Shown one piece after another: positions 1 to 8,651 of a stretch of 64,000 bases of DNA. The translations under genes and the position numbers were made by a program. The number at the start of each line of letters is the position of its first letter. The stretch's first letter is position 1. This DNA comes from Bacteroidales bacterium UBA3810 (lineage in GTDB: Bacteria > Bacteroidota > Bacteroidia > Bacteroidales > Paludibacteraceae). The notes beneath the pieces are model-generated. The model was not told the DNA's origin, made no database searches, and was given only the letters and a program-made list of their open reading frames with translations. The DNA lies in assembly GCA_002368645.1 (NCBI GenBank), contig DFEE01000003.1, positions 1 to 64,000 of the forward strand, given 5' to 3'.

Positions 1-4
1 ACTT

Positions 5-1675
5 TTAACGCACCCGTTGCCCCATGATCGTGTACAACTGTTCATTGACCATGATATAAAGTTTTCCGTTAATCAGTACTTTGCGGTTCTCCTGTCTTGC
101 GGGTTGTTTGTCAACATCTGTAGTCTCACAGGAAGTGATATAGTCGCTGTAGGTTACTCCTGAACCGGTGGCATTGATCGTCACGGAAGCAATGCCAATG
201 CCTTGCAGGGTTCCATAATTGGAGGAGAAGGTCAGAGCCGAATTCCCGGTCAGCACACTTGTATTCGTCCATGTATAATCCGTCAGGGACTTTCCGCTGG
301 TTGCTTCTATCGTAGCGATTTGGGCACTGCCTGCCTTTACATCCAGGTTGCAATATTGTGTCCCACCGTATGTACGCATATTCACTTTTATCGAACTCAG
401 TCCTGCAAGATTGATTTCCGGCGAGGTCAACACTTTTCCCTTATCCAGCAGCCAATAGGAGCCCTTTGAGGTCGCTGTATTGGTCCATCCGTTCTGGTGG
501 TCTTCGTCATATACATACACCGCCGGCGTAACTGATTCGCCTGCTGTAGCATTTGCGAAGACGGCGTAGAGTGTGTTATTTGCAGCAATCGCAGGAATTT
601 CCGCGGCCTTCTTGTATAGTACTGCCGGTGCCTGTTGGGCAGGTTGAGAGAGCGCTTGATCCGTCCAACCGACAAACGTGTCGCTCATATCGGAACAGGA
701 AACAGGAGTCTCCGGAAGAGCCGGAACAGCACGGTTGGCAATGACCGAATCGGTCTGAACAATCACTCCGTTGACCGACCATGAGATGGCATACTTAACC
801 ACCTCTTCGGGTATGTATCCTCCGCCGTCACAGGTGGGAGTCATCGCACTCAGATTAATGGTCTGCCCTACCTTGTTACCCCATATATATTCCACCAACT
901 CGGGATAATCGATAAAGGGGTTGCGGTTATGCTGAATGCCATAGACCGCCTGGTTACGGTCAATCTCCTTCTGGCTCACAGGGTCGTTCCGATGCCATTC
1001 TAACAGGAAAGAAAGGCTGTAAGAGGTCAGGTTGGTCGGGTTGGAGGTGTACATCTTTGACCCGTTGCCGCTATTCAGAATATTATTCCGATACCGCGCT
1101 GCCATGTAGAAGAACGAACGCGCAAAATCACCTTTGTATTGGTCGTCAGGCTCATAGACAGTACCCACACTGGCAGTGGAAGGTCCCAATTTACCGAGGC
1201 CGTGATGTTGTGGATCCTTGCTGAAGCCATTATTTGTGCCCACCACGCCGTACGGATAGTTGGACCGCAGGTTATTGATACGTGCGTCGGTCGGATAGAC
1301 ATTAAAAAGGTCGGAAACCATCGGCCCCGAGCCTAACCACGACTGACATACGAGGTGCTCTTTGTTCCAGCCGTCGCACACGGCACTCTGCGGATTGTTC
1401 GCGTCAGCCATCGTAAAACGGCAGGTGGAATACATATCCCAGAGGGTGTCGGAATAGAAATCCGTTTGTTCGTAATAAGGCTCCAGTCCTTGGTAATTAA
1501 TAACCGTGTGATTATCAATGATGGAGCAGAGCTCATTCAAAATAGCATCCGCATTTTTCTTCCCGTCCACATCATTGTAATAACCATCAGGTATGGCTGC
1601 TACGCCGATTTCTACATTGCCATAAACGCCCACGGAGAGTGCCGCGAGCAAAACACATACAATCCCTTTTCTCAT
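5..1675 (-). CDS. Secreted endonuclease I family protein with T9SS-type C-terminal tail
   Basis: This 556-residue protein has an N-terminal signal peptide (about residues 1-19) and an endonuclease I (EndA/NucM) type domain. The catalytic region reads WNKEHLVCQSW with the key His near residue 107, and DDQYKGDFAR lies further on. After the nuclease come a Gly/Trp repeat-like segment (FVGWTD) and a beta-rich domain. The C-terminus has a KVLINGKLYI...IMGQRVR tail like the short sorting tails of Bacteroidales T9SS cargo, so export to the cell surface or medium is inferred. Its ATG overlaps the stop of the upstream nuclease as ATGA, so the two are probably translated together. The exact nucleic-acid substrate cannot be read from the sequence. 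Confidence 0.82.
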   Translation of the reverse strand: MRKGIVCVLLAALSVGVYGNVEIGVAAIPDGYYNDVDGKKNADAILNELCSIIDNHTVINYQGLEPYYEQTDFYSDTLWDMYSTCRFTMADANNPQSAVCDGWNKEHLVCQSWLGSGPMVSDLFNVYPTDARINNLRSNYPYGVVGTNNGFSKDPQHHGLGKLGPSTASVGTVYEPDDQYKGDFARSFFYMAARYRNNILNSGNGSKMYTSNPTNLTSYSLSFLLEWHRNDPVSQKEIDRNQAVYGIQHNRNPFIDYPELVEYIWGNKVGQTINLSAMTPTCDGGGYIPEEVVKYAISWSVNGVIVQTDSVIANRAVPALPETPVSCSDMSDTFVGWTDQALSQPAQQAPAVLYKKAAEIPAIAANNTLYAVFANATAGESVTPAVYVYDEDHQNGWTNTATSKGSYWLLDKGKVLTSPEINLAGLSSIKVNMRTYGGTQYCNLDVKAGSAQIATIEATSGKSLTDYTWTNTSVLTGNSALTFSSNYGTLQGIGIASVTINATGSGVTYSDYITSCETTDVDKQPARQENRKVLINGKLYIMVNEQLYTIMGQRVR

Positions 1676-2670
1676 TTCACTTTTCTACCCGTTATATCAA
1701 ACATCTGTTCCTCAACAATGATATATAATTGTCCGTCAATCAGCACTTTACGCGCCTTTACAGTCACTTCTGTATCCTCTACACCGCTGCCTTGTTCCTC
1801 GGGATCTTTAAAATAGAAAGTCTTATTTTTTTTCGTTCCCCAGAGGTACTCCGCTAACTCCGGATAATCAATGAACGGATTACGGTTGCCCTGTACCTGT
1901 TCCATGCCGTTGTTACGATCTGTCTCTTTGCGAGAGACGGAATCCATTCTATGCCATTTCATGAGTAGCGCTACCGAGTAGTCCGTTAGACCATAATTGG
2001 TGTCATTGGTATTGAACATCTTTGCGCCGTTTTCATACGTAAGCACTATTCCATCCTGATTACCTTTCTTATAACGCACAACCATGTACATGTACATACG
2101 CGCAAAGTCCCCTTTGTATTGGTCGTCAGGTTCAAAGACAGTCCCAACAGAGGTGTAGCCTTCAAACGTAGAAGCACCTAATTTACCCGTTCCGTGGTAT
2201 TGTCCGTTTACAAGTCGCGTTCCGTTGGCACACTCTCCAAAAGGATAATTACTACGTTGACCATTTACTTTTCCATCTGTCGGTACTACGTGTCCGAGAT
2301 CATACTTCGCAGGTGTTTTTTCATTGAACCAACTCTGAGGCAATGAGTGCTCACGGTTATAACAATCCCCAACATTACCATAAGTGCCACATTGATTCGA
2401 TCCCGGGGTAAACAACACGTTGGAATACATATCCCAGATCTTTCCTGATTTGCCCACGGAATCAGCGGGGTAAACATCTGTAGTATAATAAGCGGTCCAT
2501 AATTTTTTATAACTCATGCCTTGTGGACCCGCCGCCGTAATAATGTACAAGGCATCTCGTAATGCGGACTGCCCTTTAGAGTCAATAGACGCATAATAAG
2601 ACTCATCTATCGCCCATCCCATGCTCACGCATAACAAAAGCGCGACAATAGAAATAATGTGTTTTTTCAT
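1672..2670 (-). CDS. Secreted endonuclease I family nuclease with T9SS-type tail
   Basis: This 332-residue paralogue of the downstream gene has a signal peptide (residues 1-20), then an endonuclease I domain with CYNREHSLPQSWF around residues 103-115; His108 is the likely catalytic base. It ends in KVLIDGQLYIIV...ITGRKVK, the same tail pattern as its neighbour. It lacks the extra middle domains, so it is close to the minimal family form plus sorting tail. It is the first gene of a two-gene unit with a promoter just upstream. Likely role: extracellular DNA/RNA degradation for nutrients or biofilm turnover (inference from family). Confidence 0.83.
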   Translation of the reverse strand: MKKHIISIVALLLCVSMGWAIDESYYASIDSKGQSALRDALYIITAAGPQGMSYKKLWTAYYTTDVYPADSVGKSGKIWDMYSNVLFTPGSNQCGTYGNVGDCYNREHSLPQSWFNEKTPAKYDLGHVVPTDGKVNGQRSNYPFGECANGTRLVNGQYHGTGKLGASTFEGYTSVGTVFEPDDQYKGDFARMYMYMVVRYKKGNQDGIVLTYENGAKMFNTNDTNYGLTDYSVALLMKWHRMDSVSRKETDRNNGMEQVQGNRNPFIDYPELAEYLWGTKKNKTFYFKDPEEQGSGVEDTEVTVKARKVLIDGQLYIIVEEQMFDITGRKVK

Positions 2671-2703
2671 GATATATTATTCTCAAGAATTTCAAAAAGT
2701 CTG

Positions 2704-2734
2704 CAAAGTTACTGCTTTTTCCCGGAATACGCAA
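2704..2734 (-). promoter_or_regulatory. Bacteroidetes-type promoter for the nuclease pair
   Basis: On the minus strand a TAACTTTG -7 box (2704-2711) follows a TTG -33 element (2732-2734) by 20 bases. It lies 34 bases upstream of the nuclease start. Confidence 0.7.
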
Positions 2735-2749
2735 ATTTATCTCTATGTT

Positions 2750-4168
2750 TTATAGCACCTCGTGCAGGATCTCGCTTACTGTCGGATGCGGGAACACCAC
2801 CTGTTTCATCTCCGCAACCGTGTAGCCGTTACGCACAGCGAACGAAGCAGCCGCGATGAACTCTGAACTCGGGTTGCCGATACAATGCACGCCCACAATC
2901 GTCTGATTGCGTTTCTCCACAATCATCTTGCAGAGTCCTGTCTCGCCGTCGTTCTCCGCCATGAATCGTCCTGAGAAGGTCATCGGCAGTTTATGTACCT
3001 CGTAGAACGCCTCTACTCCACCCGCTTTGGTGATACCGTCAGGACCTTCCATCTCGGTGTAAAACTCTCTCACTTGCTGTTCAGTCAGACCCACCGAAGC
3101 TATTTCGGGATTCGTATAAACGACCGACGGAATAGCGTTGTAAGCGATGCGTTGCAGCGGAATCTGCTTGAGCATCCGTCCTACCGCCACTTCCGCCTGA
3201 CGCGAAGCCACATGCGCCAGCATGATCTTGCCCGTCACATCGCCACAGGCATATACGTTTGGCAGGTTCGTCTTGCAGAACTCATCTACCTTGATTGCCC
3301 CGCACACCATCTCAAGATCCGAGAGAGCCTCTAAGCCTTGCAGATTAGCCCTGCGACCGACACACACAAGCACTTTCTCCGCCTCAAACCATTCGCCATT
3401 GGCTTTAACTTGGCATCCCTTCTCCTCCCGTTCAGGGGAGGTCGGGAGGGGTCTTATCCCTTCCACTTTTGTTCCCGTCAGGATATTTATTCCCGCCTTG
3501 CGGTATTTATCAAGCAGGACTTGTACCACTTCCTGATCAAGGTTCGGTAGAATTGTCGGCATGGCTTCAATGACTGTCACGGGCACGCCTAACTCATGGT
3601 AAAGCGTAGCGAACTCCATTCCGATCACGCCGCCGCCAACGATGATGATGGACTTCGGCAGTTCGGCAGCCGCTAATGCATCGGTGCTGTCCCACACCGC
3701 CGGATTATCCTTGATCCCGGGTATAGGCGGTACGAAATTCGTCGAGCCCGTACAGATCATCAGGTTCTCTGCTTCGTAGGTCTCGCCGTTGCACTCTATG
3801 CTGACAACTGACGGCTGATGGCTCATTACTACGGCCACCCCGTTCACTACGGTGCAGTGCTCGTTATTGAGCCGCTGTTTGATGCCGGCAACGAGTTTGC
3901 GGACGACAATCGTCTTGCGTTTCTGCATCGCAGCGTAGTCAAACACCACGTTCTCCGCCGTCACGCCGTATTTCTGCGCGTGCGTAGCATTGTAATACTG
4001 CTTCGCACCGTAAAGTAGTGACTTGGTAGGAATACAGCCCACATTAAGGCACGTACCGCCAAGGGCGTTCTGCTCAAATAGAATGACGTCTTTGCCTGCC
4101 TTTGAGGCAATCTCTGCCGCCGTGTAACCCGCCGGTCCGCCACCGAGGATTGCTAAAAAATATTTCAT
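2750..4168 (-). CDS. lpd: Dihydrolipoyl dehydrogenase (class I pyridine nucleotide-disulfide oxidoreductase)
   Basis: This flavoenzyme reoxidises dihydrolipoyl groups of 2-oxoacid dehydrogenase or glycine cleavage complexes with NAD. Visible are the FAD-binding GGGPAG (residues 9-14), the redox disulfide GGTCLNVGC (Cys40, Cys45), a second Rossmann motif IIVGGGVIG, and the C-terminal HPTVSE with the catalytic His. I chose the ATG at 4168 (MKYFLAILGG), one base after the MFS gene; 16 upstream codons are not family-like. Two stretches look inserted: PLPTSPEREEKGC (about 3417-3460) comes from a G/C palindrome, and SHQPSVVS (3801-3830) from a period-7 array. Both keep the frame. Confidence 0.9.
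   Translation of the reverse strand: MKYFLAILGGGPAGYTAAEIASKAGKDVILFEQNALGGTCLNVGCIPTKSLLYGAKQYYNATHAQKYGVTAENVVFDYAAMQKRKTIVVRKLVAGIKQRLNNEHCTVVNGVAVVMSHQPSVVSIECNGETYEAENLMICTGSTNFVPPIPGIKDNPAVWDSTDALAAAELPKSIIIVGGGVIGMEFATLYHELGVPVTVIEAMPTILPNLDQEVVQVLLDKYRKAGINILTGTKVEGIRPLPTSPEREEKGCQVKANGEWFEAEKVLVCVGRRANLQGLEALSDLEMVCGAIKVDEFCKTNLPNVYACGDVTGKIMLAHVASRQAEVAVGRMLKQIPLQRIAYNAIPSVVYTNPEIASVGLTEQQVREFYTEMEGPDGITKAGGVEAFYEVHKLPMTFSGRFMAENDGETGLCKMIVEKRNQTIVGVHCIGNPSSEFIAAASFAVRNGYTVAEMKQVVFPHPTVSEILHEVL
3417..3458. repeat. C/G-rich palindromic element inside lpd
   Basis: Plus strand shows cccttctcctcccg, ttca, then ggggaggtcgggagggg. It can fold on itself (CTCCCC/GGGGAG type) and reads in frame as PLPTSPEREEKG between conserved parts of Lpd. 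A similar element occurs at 38684-38718. Confidence 0.5.
3801..3830. repeat. Period-7 array inside lpd
   Basis: Units ctgacaa, ctgacgg, ctgatgg, ctcatta follow each other with a strict 7-base period and encode part of MSHQPSVVS. Confidence 0.5.
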
Positions 4169-4169
4169 G

Positions 4170-5357
4170 TCAGTCATGTAGTTTATGCACATTGTAATAG
4201 TTACGCACGTATGCAAAATAGAAAACTATGCCGGCACCATAAAGCACCACACCCGCCCAGAAAGCCGGAAAATAGCCGTAATGCTCTGCTAATGCCCCAC
4301 CGGCAAACATACCCAATCCCATGCCTAAATCCCAGGCTGTGAGGAGCGTCGAGTTGGCTGTGCCGCGTTGCGAATTGGGCGCCATGTTGATAAAAATCAT
4401 CTGGAACGCAGGCCACACATGCCCGTTACCCAGACCGATGATAAACGGCGCCAGATAATACGCCCACACGGTCGGACTGGCGGCAAAGAGCACAAAACCG
4501 CTCAACGAGACAATCAATCCCAACGAAGCATTGCGGATGATCAGTCCTTTGGCGAGCGACTTGCTGCCCGTCAAACGGCTTAGAATCAGACCGACGGCAA
4601 AGAGGGTGAAGAACATACCCGTGCCGGTCGTAATACCTAACCGTTCCTGCCCGTAGATAGCCACATATGTTGAGACGACGCTGTATGCCGTTGCCATCGT
4701 CAGGATGGTGAGGAACGGCGGCCAGCCGCGAAGCATCAGGAAACGGTCCAACGAAACGGGCTTTTTGTTCAGCTCCGGTTCGCGGTGCCGCGGATGGATG
4801 GAATAAGAGATCAGCATGCCTAAAATAGCCGTTCCGAAAGCCAGCCAGAAGAGCATCGGATAACTATGGAACTTGCCGAAAAGGAACATCGCGACACCCG
4901 GCGAAATGGCAGTTGCTATATTATTGCTAAGACCGTAATACCCTATTCCTTCCGCGCGTCGCGAGGACGGCAGTACATCAATCGCCACGGTGGAAAGCGA
5001 GACACCCGTAGCGCCGAACGGCGCGCCGTGTACCATACGCACGATGGCAAAAAGCGTCAGACTGCCTGCTGCCAGATAACCGCCGAAGAACAACGCCGTC
5101 AGCGCATAGAAAATGAGCAAAATCATCTTTCGCGGAAAAGAATCCACGAAATAACCGCTGAAGGGACGGATGCACAATGCCGCTACCGCATAGCCGGATA
5201 GCACCAGACCGATAACCTGTTTGTCCGCGCCGAACGTGTCGCGCAGATACAGCGGCAGCAGCGGCGTGAGCAGCATAAACGCAAAATACATCAGGAAGTT
5301 GGCAACCCACACTTTGATGTAATTGGCATTCCATAATTTTTCTTTCGTTTCAGTCAT
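4170..5357 (-). CDS. MFS transporter
   Basis: This 395-residue protein has the hydrophobic pattern of a 12-helix major facilitator. The first helix is followed by LYLRDTFGADKQVIG, and a loop between helices 2 and 3 contains the usual small/charged motif (SGYFVDSFPRKM). It is in the inner membrane and probably exports a small molecule or drug; the substrate cannot be predicted. It lies between the C_GCAxxG_C_C gene (8-base overlap upstream) and lpd (1-base gap downstream), so the three are probably one transcript. A metabolic link to lpd is not evident. Confidence 0.85.
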   Translation of the reverse strand: MTETKEKLWNANYIKVWVANFLMYFAFMLLTPLLPLYLRDTFGADKQVIGLVLSGYAVAALCIRPFSGYFVDSFPRKMILLIFYALTALFFGGYLAAGSLTLFAIVRMVHGAPFGATGVSLSTVAIDVLPSSRRAEGIGYYGLSNNIATAISPGVAMFLFGKFHSYPMLFWLAFGTAILGMLISYSIHPRHREPELNKKPVSLDRFLMLRGWPPFLTILTMATAYSVVSTYVAIYGQERLGITTGTGMFFTLFAVGLILSRLTGSKSLAKGLIIRNASLGLIVSLSGFVLFAASPTVWAYYLAPFIIGLGNGHVWPAFQMIFINMAPNSQRGTANSTLLTAWDLGMGLGMFAGGALAEHYGYFPAFWAGVVLYGAGIVFYFAYVRNYYNVHKLHD

Positions 5358-5847
5358 TCACGTGCTCGTTCACTCTCCTTAGATAGATTCTCACTGCCTC
5401 TGCTATCATCTCGCCGCACGGACGTTTCTCGTAATACTCAGGTGTGCGTTCAGCAGGGCGCGGATCCAGATCCAGTTTCACATTGCATTGCCCTTTCGGC
5501 GCAAGGCCTAACAGTTCGGCGCAAACAAGGCTGCCGTACTTAGCCTTGAAATCTCCGGCAAGCTGCTGCACGAACTGATAGTTCGCCATTTTGCCTTCGT
5601 TGTCGTGGGGCGTGGTTGAACCGTTATGCAGACCGGCAAGCATGAACATACCGCTGGCAGCTCCGCATACTAACCGCATTCTACCCATTCCGCCTCCGAA
5701 AGAGGCTGCCAGACGGAGAGCCAACTGCTCGTCCTCTATGCCATATAAATCCGCGCAGGAGGCGAACACCGCCTGCGAGCAGTTAAATCCCTGTTTGAAG
5801 AGCTCCACCGCGCGGTTCGCGCGGGCTTCTATCTGTTCATTTTCCAT
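5350..5847 (-). CDS. C_GCAxxG_C_C family (putative redox) protein
   Basis: This 165-residue protein has the cysteine pattern that names the family: FNCSQAVFASC near residues 20-30, GGMGRMRLVCGAASG near 60, then CAELLG, QCNVKL and RPCGEMI. The family's function is not established; the conserved cysteines suggest redox chemistry or metal binding, and members often lie beside transporters. Here it overlaps the MFS gene by 8 bases. An open frame without a clear start lies immediately upstream and overlaps its first codons. Confidence 0.8.
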   Translation of the reverse strand: MENEQIEARANRAVELFKQGFNCSQAVFASCADLYGIEDEQLALRLAASFGGGMGRMRLVCGAASGMFMLAGLHNGSTTPHDNEGKMANYQFVQQLAGDFKAKYGSLVCAELLGLAPKGQCNVKLDLDPRPAERTPEYYEKRPCGEMIAEAVRIYLRRVNEHVND

Positions 5848-6100
5848 GATGTTCTAAAAAAAGCGTCCGCATAACTTCTACTCGAGAAAACTTCCTGAGA
5901 ATAGGATTTGAGGCCTGCTTTTTCCTCTGTAATCCGGCCACCTCATCGCTACCGTGGGTAGGAATGTAAACTACCCCAGTCGGGTCACGGCGGTAGAGTA
6001 CCGGCACGCCATTAGTGAAGCATTTGCACTCGGTTAGTTGATTTTTGTTGAGTTTTCCGGTTCCTATTGTTATGCGGACACTATATGTACAATCTGTTAT
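5837..6100 (-). other. Open frame without a start codon between the outer-membrane gene and the C_GCAxxG_C_C gene
   Basis: About 88 codons stay open up to a TGA at 5837-5839, 11 bases inside the next gene. The translation looks protein-like (VPVLYRRDPTGVVYIPTHGS, then DEVAGLQRKKQ) but there is no ATG near its beginning; the best in-frame start is a GTG giving 56 residues. It may be a decayed gene 3' end, a short GTG-started gene, or a structured leader (GGGTAG/CTACCC stem at about 5955-5976). I do not recognise the family. Confidence 0.35.
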
Positions 6101-6102
6101 TT

Positions 6103-7383
6103 TTATTGGTGCCAGCCGACGGTTAACACCACTCTATGGGTTATTGTTTGGGCGTCAAAAGGATTTACTATATTCTCATGTGCATACAAATCCTGCCTGT
6201 TCCAGCGGTATTGGTATGCCGCCTGCACAATAACATTCGGACCGCGATAGCCGATGGCAAAGGATCCGTAGTGTGTTATATTCGGACGGGTAAAATAGGT
6301 GTCTTGACGATCGAACGTAGGATCCATGGGGACTACCTTTTTGTTCCGTTTGAACGGGCTCTCGCAGGCATAACCGGCGTTAATGTACATACCCATTACA
6401 GGTATAACTTCTATACCGGCACGGAGCGAATGAATGGGGTCTGCCGAGTTCTGGTAATAGAAATCATACTGGAGTGCCACCATTCCGTATGCGCCTATTT
6501 GGAACGCCGCGGAGGTGCTGGTATGGAGCGGCATATGGAAATTCCCGTCGCGCATGACAAGATCCTTTGCATAGGAGTTTCGCACGCTGTCCGTCTTGGC
6601 GGTAAAAGTACCCGTGGTATAAGTGGATAGCGAACCGAGAGAAGGTGTCTCGATACCCAACCCCAGGCGCATCCACTCCGCAGGACGGTAAATCATACCG
6701 GCTGACATCGAGACCGAAGTTCCCGTATGGAGTAGCGTTGTTTTGTTTCGGTTATACATGGAGCCGAACGTCTCATTATACGTGGCATTGGAACTCATCC
6801 TGTATGACTGGATGTTCACACCCAGTCCCACGTACCATTGGTCGGAGATATTCATCGCCCATCCGAAATCAAACTCATTGACGGCTCCGCTCTCTACCAA
6901 ATCCAACGAATAGGCATCATTGGTCCGTTCCTTACAGAAAGGAATATCCCATGCGATGCTTTCCCTGTTCACAAGCGCGCCTAAAGAAGGTGCATTCGCG
7001 CCGTTGCCCAAGACGGAAAGGTTGTAAACATGCAACCGGCGGTAAGAGAAGAATATATTGTTGAACTTCACCTTGCTACCCGGTTGGAAACTCGGCAGGC
7101 TGAGAACAAAAGAAGCATGCGGAATACTGATTGCAGTACGGGACGAGCCATGCGTCACGTCAAGCGATATGATCCCCTCGGCGCGACGGTACAGACCGAG
7201 TCCGGCGATATTGTCATGCGCAGCGGAAGGATCTCCGCCGATAGCCGACATGGCACCGCTCATACCTATATAACGCGCAGTTCCCATGATGGTACGCTCG
7301 CCCAGACGGATATAGTCCTGAGCAAATGTGCCAAGGGACAAAGTACATAGTACAAAGACCAATATGAATCTGAACTTTCTCAT
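6103..7383 (-). CDS. Outer-membrane beta-barrel protein, FadL/OmpP1-like
   Basis: This 426-residue protein has a signal peptide (residues 1-21, ending TFAQ), then ARYIGMSGAMSAIGGDPSAAHDNIAGLGLYR. That opening (Gly/Ala-rich, with a -NPAGL-like motif) is typical of FadL/OmpP1-type barrels in Bacteroidetes. The rest alternates polar and aromatic residues and ends in VLTVGWHQ. The likely role is a channel for hydrophobic or small substrates. Its ATG overlaps the stop of the upstream lipoprotein as ATGA, so the two may work together. The substrate is unknown. Confidence 0.65.
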   Translation of the reverse strand: MRKFRFILVFVLCTLSLGTFAQDYIRLGERTIMGTARYIGMSGAMSAIGGDPSAAHDNIAGLGLYRRAEGIISLDVTHGSSRTAISIPHASFVLSLPSFQPGSKVKFNNIFFSYRRLHVYNLSVLGNGANAPSLGALVNRESIAWDIPFCKERTNDAYSLDLVESGAVNEFDFGWAMNISDQWYVGLGVNIQSYRMSSNATYNETFGSMYNRNKTTLLHTGTSVSMSAGMIYRPAEWMRLGLGIETPSLGSLSTYTTGTFTAKTDSVRNSYAKDLVMRDGNFHMPLHTSTSAAFQIGAYGMVALQYDFYYQNSADPIHSLRAGIEVIPVMGMYINAGYACESPFKRNKKVVPMDPTFDRQDTYFTRPNITHYGSFAIGYRGPNVIVQAAYQYRWNRQDLYAHENIVNPFDAQTITHRVVLTVGWHQ

Positions 7384-7607
7384 TTCTTTATACGAATGGT
7401 GACTACGGTGTCAGAGACGTGGGTATATTCAACAGCCGGCTCAGCCGGTGCAGCCTGAGCGGGCTGACTGACGGTCTGAACGGCAGGGGCTGATACCTCC
7501 GCATTTTTGTCCGGCCAATAGTACGCATCGTCTATCGGCAGCTGGTTCACTCCACAAGCGGTGAGAGCCACCGCCACTAAGAATACTATGTATTTAGTTT
7601 TCGACAT
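7380..7607 (-). CDS. Small lipoprotein
   Basis: This 75-residue lipoprotein has the signal sequence MSKTKYIVFLVAVALTAC with the lipobox LTAC. The mature part has a Pro/Ala/Gln-rich linker (QPAQAAPAEPAVE) and a short C-terminus, VVTIRIKK. The ATG at 7607 fits the signal peptide; upstream codons come from a period-8 array. It overlaps the outer-membrane barrel gene by ATGA, so it may be a partner lipoprotein. No enzymatic domain is visible. Confidence 0.65.
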   Translation of the reverse strand: MSKTKYIVFLVAVALTACGVNQLPIDDAYYWPDKNAEVSAPAVQTVSQPAQAAPAEPAVEYTHVSDTVVTIRIKK

Positions 7608-7641
7608 TTCGATATTTCGGTATATCGATATTTCGTCATTA
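7602..7641. repeat. Period-8 array between trpS and the lipoprotein gene
   Basis: Units cgacattt, cgatattt, cggtatat, cgatattt, cgtcatta have a strict 8-base period. The array fills the whole spacer, from the lipoprotein start codon to the trpS stop. Confidence 0.65.
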
Positions 7642-8628
7642 GATTTTACGGAAACCAATTATTTCCCGTACTTCTTCTATAGTCTTTTCAGCGCGTGCAG
7701 ACGCCGCTTCAGCCCCCTGACGCATGATTCGTTCGAGTAGTGCATCATCGGACGAATAGGCGATAATGCGTTCCCGAATCGGAGCGAGAAGCTTGTTTGC
7801 ATCCGCCGCCATCTGCTTTTTCATATCACCGTAACGGATCTCCATGCGGTTGTAAAGGTCGTTGTAATACTCCGCCGCTTCCTTACCGCAGAGCAGTTCG
7901 CAGAGGGTAAAGAGGTTTTGGATCACCTCGGGTTTCTCCTGATTGAGTTGGGTCGGTCCCTGGTCGGTCACTGCACGCATGATCTTCTTCGTGACCGTCT
8001 TTTCGTCATCGCATAGATAGAGGCAGTTACCTTCCGATTTGCCCATCTTGCCCGTTCCGTCCAGTCCGGGAACCTTGACCGCCTTGTCCGCGAAATAGAA
8101 GGATGCTGGCTCTTTGAAATACTCTACGTTATAAATGCGGTTAAACCGTCGCGCAAAGAGTCTTGCCATCTCCATATTCTGCTCCTGATCCTTCCCTACC
8201 GGCACTTTGTCGGCCTTGTGCATCAGAATATCCGCTGCCATGAGACAGGGGTATGTCAGCAGACCGGCATTGACATTATCAGGCTGCTTGCGCACTTTCT
8301 CCTTGAATGAAGTCACGCGCTCCAACTCTCCTAAATAGGCGTTCATATTGAGGTACAGATAGAGCTCCAGCACCTGCTTCACATCGCTCTGCACGTAGAT
8401 AGGTGCTTTCTCTGGGTCTATACCGCATGCGAGGTACTCGCTGAGGATTATTTTGACTGAATTACGTATATTCTCCGGCGTAGGGTGCGTTGTCAGTGAG
8501 TGCCAGTCGGCGATGAAGAACATACAATCATACTCGTCCTGCATCTTGACAAAACTCTTCACCGCCCCGAAATAGTTTCCGAGGTGCAAATTGCCCGTAG
8601 GCCGTATGCCGCTAATGACTCTTTCCAT
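7639..8628 (-). CDS. trpS: Tryptophanyl-tRNA synthetase
   Basis: This cytoplasmic class I synthetase charges tRNA-Trp. The 329 residues match the usual bacterial length. The HIGH-like motif is TGNLHLGNY (residues 11-19) and the KMSKS-like motif is GKMGKSEGN near residue 195. The signature start MERVISGIRPTGNLHLG supports the ATG at 8628. It lies downstream of an Lrp/AsnC regulator in the same orientation with a 23-base gap and may share its transcript. Confidence 0.95.
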   Translation of the reverse strand: MERVISGIRPTGNLHLGNYFGAVKSFVKMQDEYDCMFFIADWHSLTTHPTPENIRNSVKIILSEYLACGIDPEKAPIYVQSDVKQVLELYLYLNMNAYLGELERVTSFKEKVRKQPDNVNAGLLTYPCLMAADILMHKADKVPVGKDQEQNMEMARLFARRFNRIYNVEYFKEPASFYFADKAVKVPGLDGTGKMGKSEGNCLYLCDDEKTVTKKIMRAVTDQGPTQLNQEKPEVIQNLFTLCELLCGKEAAEYYNDLYNRMEIRYGDMKKQMAADANKLLAPIRERIIAYSSDDALLERIMRQGAEAASARAEKTIEEVREIIGFRKI

Positions 8629-8651
8629 AAAGACAAATTAAAAATTAAAAA

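Noticed and set aside
5848..6100. Cobalamin or TPP riboswitch upstream of the C_GCAxxG_C_C gene
   Set aside because: I could not find the conserved cobalamin-box or thi-box core; only a simple stem is visible.
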